From NCBI RefSeq assembly GCF_030622045.1, contig NZ_CP130886.1:5650001-5714000 (forward strand): 64,000 nucleotides of DNA, given 5' to 3'. Below are positions 56,536-64,000 of this stretch, piece by piece (positions within the stretch are counted from its first letter, which is position 1; the number at the start of each line of letters is the position of its first letter). The stretch comes from Planctellipticum variicoloris. GTDB taxonomy: Bacteria > Planctomycetota > Planctomycetia > Planctomycetales > Planctomycetaceae. Position numbers and translations under genes: made by a program. The notes under the pieces are model-generated. The model made no database searches, was not told the DNA's origin, and saw only the letters and a list, made by a program, of their open reading frames with translations.

Positions 56536-57252
56536 CTACATCTCCGGCGTGAGAATCTCCGCCACGCGGACGCAGAAATTGTCGTTGAGGACGAGAACTT
56601 CGCCGCGGGCGACCATCCGCCCGTTGACGAAGATGTCCACAGGGTCGCCCGCAAGCTTGTCGAGCGGGACGACCGACCCTTCGCGGAGTTTCATGACTTC
56701 TTCAATCAGCAGTTCCGTCCGCCCCAGTTCTACGCGCAGATCGAGCTCGACATCCTGCAGCGAACCGAGCTGGCGGACCGCTTCGGACCGGGAGTCCGAC
56801 GAGTCGAAACTGGCATACTCGAACTTCCGCGGTTCGCCCAATTCCGGCGGCAGACCGCGGGGGGCTCTGACGTCGGGAGCGACCGCGGCCGCCAGGTGCT
56901 GCTCGGCCTGCCGCAGCGAAGCTTCGGCGGGACTGGGAGCCGGCGGCTTGCGGGGGGGCGCGGGCTTCGCGGCCGGTTTCGGCGGCGGGGCGGCCGGGGC
57001 CGAAAACAGTGCAGAAATATCGTCGGCGCTCAACAGATCGGACGGGGCGGCGACCGGCGGCGCGGGCGATTTGGCCGGCGGAGCGGCCGGGGTCTGCTGA
57101 AAGAGCGCCGAAATATCGTCGGCATTGAGCAGGTCGGACTTGCCGGCGGCCGGCGGGGCCGCAGCGGCGGGCGGCGGCGGATCTTCACCCCGCGCTGCGG
57201 ACATCAGCGCCTCGATTTCTTCGGGCGTCAGCAGTTCGTCGGAGCCAGCCAC
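56536..57252 (-). CDS. fliN: flagellar motor switch protein FliN with repeated N-terminal motif
   Basis: 238 residues, longer than ordinary FliN (about 100-140). The C-terminal SpoA domain (about 155-235: [22 protein letters not shown], then [20 protein letters not shown] and [16 protein letters not shown]) forms the cytoplasmic C-ring. The N-terminal 90 residues hold three copies of a FliM-like motif: [15 protein letters not shown] (6-20), [15 protein letters not shown] (40-54) and [15 protein letters not shown] (72-86), joined by Pro/Ala linkers. In FliM such a motif binds CheY-P. GTG start at 57252. Last gene of the flgE-to-fliN run. Confidence 0.93.
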   Translation of the reverse strand: MAGSDELLTPEEIEALMSAARGEDPPPPAAAAPPAAGKSDLLNADDISALFQQTPAAPPAKSPAPPVAAPSDLLSADDISALFSAPAAPPPKPAAKPAPPRKPPAPSPAEASLRQAEQHLAAAVAPDVRAPRGLPPELGEPRKFEYASFDSSDSRSEAVRQLGSLQDVELDLRVELGRTELLIEEVMKLREGSVVPLDKLAGDPVDIFVNGRMVARGEVLVLNDNFCVRVAEILTPEM

Positions 57253-57270
57253 CGGGGATTCCGATCCGTG

Positions 57271-57765
57271 TTATTGTTCGATGAGGCGAATATCGCTGAC
57301 TGCGACATCCGCGACGAAATTCTTGCCCACCACCTTGTTGACTTCCTCGCGAATCTGTCTGCGGATTGTGCTGAGATTCGGGTCGTGCAGATCTTCCAGC
57401 GCGGCGCTGCGGATGATTCGTTCGATGGATTGCCGGGTGCGGGTCTTGTGCGTCTTGTTGGCGAGTTCCTCGAAGGCCAGATTCTGGCGATCCTGAACGA
57501 TGCAGACGACCTTGAAGCTCACGTGAATCGTCGAGCCGGCGGCGGCCCGGTTGTTCGTGCAGTTGAAGTTGTCGATCAGGACTTCCACCGTGGCGTCGGA
57601 CGGAACATCGACGGCCTCCTCTTCCTTTCCCGCCGCATCATCCCCCTCCGTCGTCGCCGCGGCCCCCGCGGCTGGAGCGACCATCAGGTAAGTCAGTCCC
57701 GCGGAGAGCAGCATAGCGACCGGGATCAGGGCGACAATCAGAATCGTCTTTCCGCCGAGTTTCAT
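57271..57765 (-). CDS. fliL: flagellar basal-body protein FliL-like
   Basis: 164 residues. One N-terminal transmembrane helix (about 8-30, TILIVALIPVAMLLSAGLTYLMV), an acidic linker, and a periplasmic domain with the FliL-like C-terminus (IRREEVNKVVGKNF-type block, here RQIREEVNKVVGKNFVADVAV). FliL sits around the stator and aids torque. The ATG at 57765 follows the motB stop by two bases; a GTG at 57771 overlapping that stop is the alternative. The sequence is weakly conserved, but the position between motB and fliN supports the call. Confidence 0.82.
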   Translation of the reverse strand: MKLGGKTILIVALIPVAMLLSAGLTYLMVAPAAGAAATTEGDDAAGKEEEAVDVPSDATVEVLIDNFNCTNNRAAAGSTIHVSFKVVCIVQDRQNLAFEELANKTHKTRTRQSIERIIRSAALEDLHDPNLSTIRRQIREEVNKVVGKNFVADVAVSDIRLIEQ

Positions 57766-57767
57766 GG

Positions 57768-58550
57768 TCACGGTCTTTCGGCTGGCGACGCGGCCGCGCC
57801 GGCCGGCGCTGCCGGCGACTGGTCTGGATTGTTGCCCTTGGAATCTGCGGTGGTATAGGTATCTACGACAAATACGTCAACACGATCATTCTGCTGCTGC
57901 GCCTCCGGAAGCCGGCTGATGACTTTCGGCTCGCTGTCGCCGATGGCGACAACCTGAATCCGCGTGGGGGAAATCCCCTGATCCATCAGGAACTGGGCGC
58001 ATTTGCGGGCGCGGGCAAAGCTGAGTTCAAACGGATCCTTGAACGGAGAATCCCCCGGCAATTGTTCGCGAGACGTATGGCCGCTGACGACAATATTGTT
58101 CTGCCGGCCAGCCAGAAGCCTGCCGATCGCCTCGAGATCCTTACGGGTGGATTCGCTGATTCGGTCGGTGTGGACCGAAAAGACCGCTGGCCCGCCGAGC
58201 GTGATGACCGTTCCATGCGCCAGGCGTTTCACGGACGCCGAAGGGCCGGCAAGCCCTTTGCTCTTGTACCCGCCCTTCTTGGTGCCGCCTTTCGAGGCAT
58301 TCCCGTGCGATGCGGCCGTTTCCATCGCGCCGGTCGTCTGCAGCGAATCGCCAGGCGCGCCGAAGATTCCGTCCAGCGGCCCGAATTGCTCCTTCATGGA
58401 GTTGAGCATCGCCTTCATCTTGCCGGCACTCTTCATCTCCGCCATTGAGACGAGCATGATGAAGAATGTCAGCAGCAGCGACATCATGTCACCGTACGTG
58501 ACGACCCACTCGGGAACTCCGGGCGGCGGATCATCGGGTGGCATCGCCAT
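57768..58550 (-). CDS. motB: flagellar motor stator protein MotB
   Basis: 260 residues. N-terminal plug region and one transmembrane helix with the proton-accepting Asp21 in WVVTYGDMMSLLLTFFIML. The C-terminal OmpA-like peptidoglycan-binding domain has VVSGHTSREQ and LSFARARKCAQFLMDQGI. With MotA it forms the proton-driven stator anchored to the cell wall; an OmpA domain fits the presence of peptidoglycan in planctomycetes. It is followed at once by fliL. Confidence 0.95.
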   Translation of the reverse strand: MAMPPDDPPPGVPEWVVTYGDMMSLLLTFFIMLVSMAEMKSAGKMKAMLNSMKEQFGPLDGIFGAPGDSLQTTGAMETAASHGNASKGGTKKGGYKSKGLAGPSASVKRLAHGTVITLGGPAVFSVHTDRISESTRKDLEAIGRLLAGRQNNIVVSGHTSREQLPGDSPFKDPFELSFARARKCAQFLMDQGISPTRIQVVAIGDSEPKVISRLPEAQQQNDRVDVFVVDTYTTADSKGNNPDQSPAAPAGAAASPAERP

Positions 58551-58613
58551 GGTTGCAGTCGCGACGGTTGGAGTGTGGCCTGCCGGACAAGGGCCGAAAG
58601 TCTCGACGAAACG

Positions 58614-59396
58614 TCAGGCGGCCGCTTTATTACGGGCGAACGCCGCACGCTCTTTCGCCGGCAGAAACGTCAGCAGCTTCTGCTCGATGACGCGCGGATT
58701 GTCGCCGTTCTGGATCGACAGCAGCCCGCGGATCGCGATTTCGCGAATCTCGATTTCTTTGCGGCTGTAAAACGCCAGTTTGTCGGCAACCGGGAGGCAG
58801 AAGGCGTTCGCGATATACGCGCCGTAGAGCGTCGTGAGCAGCGCGACCGCCATACCGGGGCCGATGGCGTCGGGGTTGGACATGTTGCCGAGCATGATGA
58901 TCAGGCCGATCAGCGTACCGATCATGCCGAACGCCGGCGCGTAACGGGCAGTGGTCTCCATCAACGTCTTACCGAACTTGTGGCGGGTCGCCATGGATTC
59001 CACTTCCGAACGCATAATGGCTTCCATGACTTCGGCTTCGGTGCCGTCAATCGCCATCTGCAGCCCCATCAGAACGAATGGATCCTGGATGGAAGCCGTC
59101 TTGTTCTCCAGCGCCAGAATTCCGTCCCGGCGGGCGATTTCGGCGAACTCCACGAGCTGCGTGATGACCGGCGTGACCGGCTGCACCTTGGGGAAAAACA
59201 CCTTCTTCGAGATCGCAAAGAACTTCATCACGCTCGCAAATGGGAAGGCAATCAGCAGAACGGCGATGGCGCCGCCGAACACCATGATGACCGACGGCGT
59301 ATCCCAGAACGCCTTGAGGCTGGCGCCGGCGACGATGATGCCGTAAAGCATTGCGCCGTTCGCTGCAAGCACGCCGATCAGCGTCGCCTTGTCCAT
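58614..59396 (-). CDS. motA: flagellar motor stator protein MotA
   Basis: 260 residues with four transmembrane helices. The cytoplasmic loop holds conserved charged residues (MRSEVESMATRHKFG), and the last helices show the MotA block YAPAFGMIGTLIGLIIML followed by MAVALLTTLYGAYIANAFCLP. Proton-channel partner of MotB. It starts 31 bp after flbD and precedes motB by 63 bp. Confidence 0.95.
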   Translation of the reverse strand: MDKATLIGVLAANGAMLYGIIVAGASLKAFWDTPSVIMVFGGAIAVLLIAFPFASVMKFFAISKKVFFPKVQPVTPVITQLVEFAEIARRDGILALENKTASIQDPFVLMGLQMAIDGTEAEVMEAIMRSEVESMATRHKFGKTLMETTARYAPAFGMIGTLIGLIIMLGNMSNPDAIGPGMAVALLTTLYGAYIANAFCLPVADKLAFYSRKEIEIREIAIRGLLSIQNGDNPRVIEQKLLTFLPAKERAAFARNKAAA

Positions 59397-59427
59397 GAAC
59401 TCCTGCTCCTGCCGTCATTCGGCCAAA

Positions 59428-59628
59428 TCACCGCGCCAGACCTGGAACGAGCCGGATGGCGCGGGCGTATTCGATGGATCTGCGGATCACTTCGTCGACC
59501 GGTTCCAGAACGATCAGCCGCTCGTCGGTCGTGAGCGTGACGTACGTGTCCGGACGGCTTTCGACGAAGCGGATCAGGTCGGCATTGACGACGAATTCCT
59601 CGCCGTTGATGCGGGTGAGCTTGATCAT
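59428..59628 (-). CDS. flbD: flagellar FlbD family protein
   Basis: 66 residues. MIKLTRINGEEFVVNADLIRFVE and the TYVTLTTDERLIVLEPVDEVI block are the full FlbD signature. These small proteins accompany flgE and motA in many flagellar operons (for example in spirochaetes and firmicutes); their role is not well defined. They are distinct from the Caulobacter regulator of the same name. Confidence 0.92.
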   Translation of the reverse strand: MIKLTRINGEEFVVNADLIRFVESRPDTYVTLTTDERLIVLEPVDEVIRRSIEYARAIRLVPGLAR

Positions 59629-59650
59629 GGCGGCCCCTCTGCACGTCGGA

Positions 59651-61339
59651 CTAGCGAGCGAGCTGCAGCAGTTCGTCGACGAGCTGCGTCACCGACTGGA
59701 TCACGCGCGAATTCGCCCGATAGTTCGTCGAGGCGACGATCAGATCGACGAGACTCTTGCCGATGTCCGTGTTCGACAGCTCGATGGCGCCCGCGCGGAT
59801 CGTCCCCACGCCGAACGTGGCGGGTTCCACCAGCGCCGGCGTTCCCGAACTGACCCCCTCCTTGAACGTCGTGGAGCCGTCTTCGATCAATCCGTCCGGG
59901 TTCGCGAACCGGGCCAGAACCACCTGGCCGAGCGGTCGAATCAGCCCGTTGTCGAAGACGCCGTTCACCACGCCCGACTCGTCGATGATGAAGTTCTGCA
60001 GCGTGCCGGGAGGAGCCCCGTTTTGTGCCGACAGGTCGAGTTTGCTCCCCGCCGCGGCGGTCGAAATGCCGGTGATCCCGGTGAAGTCGATCGTCACCTG
60101 CATCGGGCTGACGGCGGCGGTGTCGGACCGATCGAGCGAGAAGGTCGAAATGCCGCCGTTGGAGACCCGCCCCAGACTGTCGAAATCGACCGTCCCCGTG
60201 GACAGGGCGACGTTGCTGCCGGAGTTGTCGGGGCTTTCGATGTAGTAGCGGTAAGTGGTTTTGCTCGGATTTGTCCCTTCGAGGATAGCGGAAACCCGTA
60301 CGTTGACCGGCTGGCCGAGCGAGTCGTAAATCACAAAGTCGGTGCCGGTGCTCTCGCCATTGGCCGTCTGCGTCTTGTTGAAACTCAGCGGCACGACCGA
60401 GGTGCCGCTGACGAGGTCGCCGACGGTGACGTCGATGTCGTTGACGGTGCCCGCGTTGCCGACGATCGTAATCTGCCCCCCCGCCAGCGTGACGCCCGGC
60501 TGGGTCCCGGTGACTCCGTCATTGGGAATCGTGCCGCCGGACTGAATGCCGAGCGTGTCGGAATAGAACTGCATCAGATCGTCGACGGTCGTCGTGGCGG
60601 TCACCGTCAGATGCCCCGCTTCGACCGTCCGTCCCCCCTTCCGGGGTGCGAGCGACAGCTCCTGCCCGACGGTGAACAGCGTATCGCCGTTGGCGTTCTC
60701 CAGGTCGGAGAGGAGCGAAGTCCCGGTGGCGGCCGCAGACGTGCTGGTATCAGTCATGACGCCGGTCGTGGAGACGCTGCCCTGTGTCGCCAGCGCACCG
60801 GCCGGAAACAGCGCTCCCGTCAGCGCCAGCGACGTGGTCTGCTGGGCGATGTTCAGGTTGCCGATGGGAATCGACATCGGCACGAGCTGGGTCTTCACCA
60901 CGTTGAAGTCGCGGTCGACCCCGTAGCCCATGACGAACATGCCCTGATCGTTGACGAGTTTGCTGTCGCTGTTGAGTGAGAAGTTGCCGTTGCGCGAATA
61001 AACCCGTCCGTTCGGGCCGTTGAGAATAAAGAAGCCGTTCCCCTGGATCGCCAGGTCGGAGGGGCTGCTGCTGTTGGTGACGCTCCCCTGGGTGAAGTCT
61101 TTGGAAATCACCGACACCGACGCCCCCAGGCCGACCTGTCGGGGGTTGGTGCCGCCCTGGGTGGCGGTGGGACGCGAGCCGACGCTCAGCGTCCGGGCGA
61201 GCTGGGTCTGGAAGCGGACCGTCGAAGCCTTGAAGCCGTTGGTGCCGGCGTTGGCAATGTTGTTGCCGAGGACGTCGATGCTGACTTCGTTAAGCTGCAG
61301 CCCGTTGAGCGATGTGTTCATCGCGGACGTAAGACCCAT
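59651..61339 (-). CDS. flgE: flagellar hook protein FlgE
   Basis: 562 residues with GGGAGG 8 nt before the ATG. N-terminal rod-hook signature LTSAMNTSLNGLQLNEVSI, then DVLGNNIANAGTNGFKAS. The SDLAIQGNGFFIL block follows, and the central variable domains (about 150-440) are rich in Thr, Ser and Gly. The C-terminal DIGKSLVDLIVASTNYRANSRVIQSVTQLVDELLQL closes the hook core. It builds the external hook joining basal body and filament. First gene visible in the minus-strand run; flgD-like genes, if present, lie elsewhere. Confidence 0.95.
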   Translation of the reverse strand: MGLTSAMNTSLNGLQLNEVSIDVLGNNIANAGTNGFKASTVRFQTQLARTLSVGSRPTATQGGTNPRQVGLGASVSVISKDFTQGSVTNSSSPSDLAIQGNGFFILNGPNGRVYSRNGNFSLNSDSKLVNDQGMFVMGYGVDRDFNVVKTQLVPMSIPIGNLNIAQQTTSLALTGALFPAGALATQGSVSTTGVMTDTSTSAAATGTSLLSDLENANGDTLFTVGQELSLAPRKGGRTVEAGHLTVTATTTVDDLMQFYSDTLGIQSGGTIPNDGVTGTQPGVTLAGGQITIVGNAGTVNDIDVTVGDLVSGTSVVPLSFNKTQTANGESTGTDFVIYDSLGQPVNVRVSAILEGTNPSKTTYRYYIESPDNSGSNVALSTGTVDFDSLGRVSNGGISTFSLDRSDTAAVSPMQVTIDFTGITGISTAAAGSKLDLSAQNGAPPGTLQNFIIDESGVVNGVFDNGLIRPLGQVVLARFANPDGLIEDGSTTFKEGVSSGTPALVEPATFGVGTIRAGAIELSNTDIGKSLVDLIVASTNYRANSRVIQSVTQLVDELLQLAR

Positions 61340-61762
61340 ACCGACACCTCCCTGTACTGGCGGGGGGACTGCGGGGTCTGCCGGCGCGTGAAAGTTGCAC
61401 CGTCCACGGCGCAGGCGCTGGCAGACAGTCCGACCGCTGCTCTTCCATATCGGCGCACGAGCCGGCCCGCGGGCAGCGCGAATGGGGTCGTTACAACAGG
61501 CACGGAGAGGCTGGCTGCTACATTCGTTACAGCCGGAAAAGTTTATCGCACGACTGAGGCCAGCCGCCGCCTCGATCGCGGGGCTCTGCCGTCAAATTCA
61601 ACGCAGTCCTCCAGAGCCTTGAGGAGATGACTGAGGGCGTTCTCGGAACAGAACTGTCCGATGGTTAGCGTGGGTTCCGGCTCACCGGTATGATGGCTTC
61701 GAAGCAGGGAATGGGCCGGTGGTGGTCCCCTGCAGATGCCCCCTCAGACCGCGGGATGCTCG
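61340..61762. other. divergent promoter region of flgE and sucC
   Basis: About 420 bp without a supportable gene. It must contain the promoter of the flagellar run and that of sucC. I looked for sigma-54 (GG-N10-GC) and sigma-28 type sites upstream of flgE and found none I would defend. Confidence 0.5.
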
Positions 61763-62944
61763 ATGAAGATTCACGAATATCAGGCGAAGCAACTGCTTGT
61801 GAAGGCAGGAGTTCCGGTTCCACGCAACATTGTCGCCAGGACCCCGGACGAGGCCGCCCGAGCCTTTCAGGAACTGGGAGGGGAGCTCGCCGTCGTGAAG
61901 TCTCAAATTCACGCCGGCGGCCGCGGCAAGGGCCGGTTCAACGAGCATCCGGAACAGCCGGGAGTGGTGCTCGTCCGTTCCGCGGACGAGGCGAAGGCCC
62001 ATGCGGCCCGCATGCTGGGTTCGACGCTGGTGACGATCCAGACCGGTCCTGAGGGAAAACAGGTCAGCACGCTGCTGGTCGAAGCCGGGCTGAAGATCGC
62101 CCGCGAGCTCTACCTGGGCGTGGTGGTCGACCGCGAAGCGGGCGGTCCGGTATTGATCGTCTCCTCCGAAGGAGGCATGGAGATTGAAGTCGTCGCGCAC
62201 GACTCTCCGGAGAAGATTCTCAAGGAGGCCTTCGACGTCTCCGCCGGTCTGCAGGCCTTTCAGGCGCGCAAACTGGCGTTCGCACTCGGTCTGGAAGGGG
62301 CGGCACTCAAGAATGCGGTCGGGTTCTTCCAGAAGACATGCCAGTTCTTCGTCGACAATGACTGCAGCATGGCGGAAATCAACCCGCTGGTCGTGACGGC
62401 TGACGGAGAGCTGATCGCGCTGGATGCCAAAGTCACGTTTGACGACAACGCCCTGTTCCGCCATCCCGAGTTCGCCGAGCTGCGGGACCTGAACGAAGAG
62501 GAGCCGATGGAAGTCCAGGCCCAGAAGGCAGGGCTCAGCTACGTGAAGCTCGATGGGAATCTGGGCTGTCTGGTGAACGGCGCCGGCCTGGCGATGAGCA
62601 CGATGGACATCATCAAGCTGCACGGCGGCGAGCCGGCGAACTTCCTCGACGTCGGGGGCGGGGCTAACGTCGATCAGGTGACGGAGGCGTTCCGGATCAT
62701 TCTTGCCGATCCCAATGTGAAGGGCGTGCTGGTCAATATTTTCGGCGGCATTATGAAGTGCGACACGATCGTGACCGCGCTGATGACCGCCTACGACAAG
62801 ATCGGCATCAAGGTTCCGCTGGTAGTCCGGCTGGAAGGGACGAATGTGGAGATCGCCCGCAAAATGCTGGCGGTAAGCGGTCGGAACATTGTCACCGGTA
62901 CGGATCTGACGGACGCGGCGAAGAAAGCCGTGGCGGCGATCTGA
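61763..62944 (+). CDS. sucC: succinyl-CoA ligase (ADP-forming) subunit beta
   Basis: 393 residues. ATP-grasp subunit of the TCA-cycle enzyme making ATP (or GTP) from succinyl-CoA. [20 protein letters not shown] at the start, [13 protein letters not shown] in the ATP-grasp domain, MAEINPLVV (metal site) and the CoA-ligase part [20 protein letters not shown] and [12 protein letters not shown] are intact. The ATG at 61763 begins the conserved sequence. The usual next gene, sucD, is not here: the IS110-type transposase follows within 75 bp. Confidence 0.95.
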   Translation: MKIHEYQAKQLLVKAGVPVPRNIVARTPDEAARAFQELGGELAVVKSQIHAGGRGKGRFNEHPEQPGVVLVRSADEAKAHAARMLGSTLVTIQTGPEGKQVSTLLVEAGLKIARELYLGVVVDREAGGPVLIVSSEGGMEIEVVAHDSPEKILKEAFDVSAGLQAFQARKLAFALGLEGAALKNAVGFFQKTCQFFVDNDCSMAEINPLVVTADGELIALDAKVTFDDNALFRHPEFAELRDLNEEEPMEVQAQKAGLSYVKLDGNLGCLVNGAGLAMSTMDIIKLHGGEPANFLDVGGGANVDQVTEAFRIILADPNVKGVLVNIFGGIMKCDTIVTALMTAYDKIGIKVPLVVRLEGTNVEIARKMLAVSGRNIVTGTDLTDAAKKAVAAI

Positions 62945-63017
62945 CGGCGATTGAAGCGGAATGAAGAGGATTCACCGCGGAGCGGCTGTGTTGTTGGTCA
63001 AGGTGGATTTGTGAGAT

Positions 63018-64000
<983 letters not shown>

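Noticed and set aside
61340-61762. Sigma-54 or sigma-28 promoter for the flagellar run
   Set aside because: Partial matches only, none with both elements at the right spacing.

Overview
The window is high-GC DNA from a planctomycete (Planctomycetota, most likely the Planctomycetaceae side of the phylum). The signs are a secreted PVC-type cytochrome c dehydrogenase fusion, a DUF1598 protein, two exported sulfatases, many large secreted proteins with HEAT, TPR or cyclase-like repeats, and a complete run of flagellar genes, as in planctomycetes with motile swarmer cells. The window is mostly ordinary chromosome, with four mobile elements or fragments and an unusual load of short intergenic repeats.

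Layout. 1-2000: edge of an IS630-type transposase, a non-coding stretch, and a REP-associated tyrosine transposase framed by perfect 30-bp inverted REP-like repeats. 1970-10900: a 1668-residue secreted fusion (isochorismatase-like, ThuA-like, sugar-binding-like, dehydrogenase, HEAT, cytochrome c), the RNase P RNA, an HNH endonuclease, a phosphate-selective-porin-like protein and a Dabb protein. 11100-18200: a minus-strand run of fmt, a TPR/metallopeptidase, a MazG-like protein, a cyclase-fold secreted protein and a membrane protein. 18500-25300: sugar-phosphate isomerase family protein, panD, a nucleotide-sugar epimerase coupled to a GT39-like membrane glycosyltransferase, a GT9 heptosyltransferase-like protein and a lipoprotein. 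25400-31600: pyruvate carboxylase with its biotin ligase, a glycine-rich RRM protein and an alpha/beta hydrolase. 31600-40350: sulfatase, FtsH, EpmA, HpnE, ComF and HemC. 40350-53300: CopA copper ATPase, UbiB-family kinase, tandem-domain cyanophycinase homologue, a PaeR7I/XhoI-like restriction-modification pair, a second sulfatase, an APS/PAPS reductase and a DUF1598 protein. 53500-56200: MutM and a 1.7-kb insertion sequence sitting inside a palindromic repeat. 56500-61340: flgE-flbD-motA-motB-fliL-fliN. 61760-64000: sucC and an IS110-family transposase running off the edge.

The strongest unexplained signals are structural. First, at least a dozen short arrays with a 7-base period occur between genes. 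They are polar, most ending in a GCCRGAA-like heptamer; several begin at or within a few bases of a stop codon, and one lies inside a coding sequence. Second, the insertion sequence at 54442-56139 has 12-bp terminal inverted repeats, is flanked by duplicated 17-bp palindrome cores, and has two ORFs whose junction lacks a normal start codon. Third, the REP/RAYT unit at 1301-1959 looks like a self-contained REP mobiliser. Several gene-level oddities (FliN with three FliM-like N-terminal motifs, a restriction enzyme paired with an unexpected class of methylase, the long fusion protein) are listed separately.
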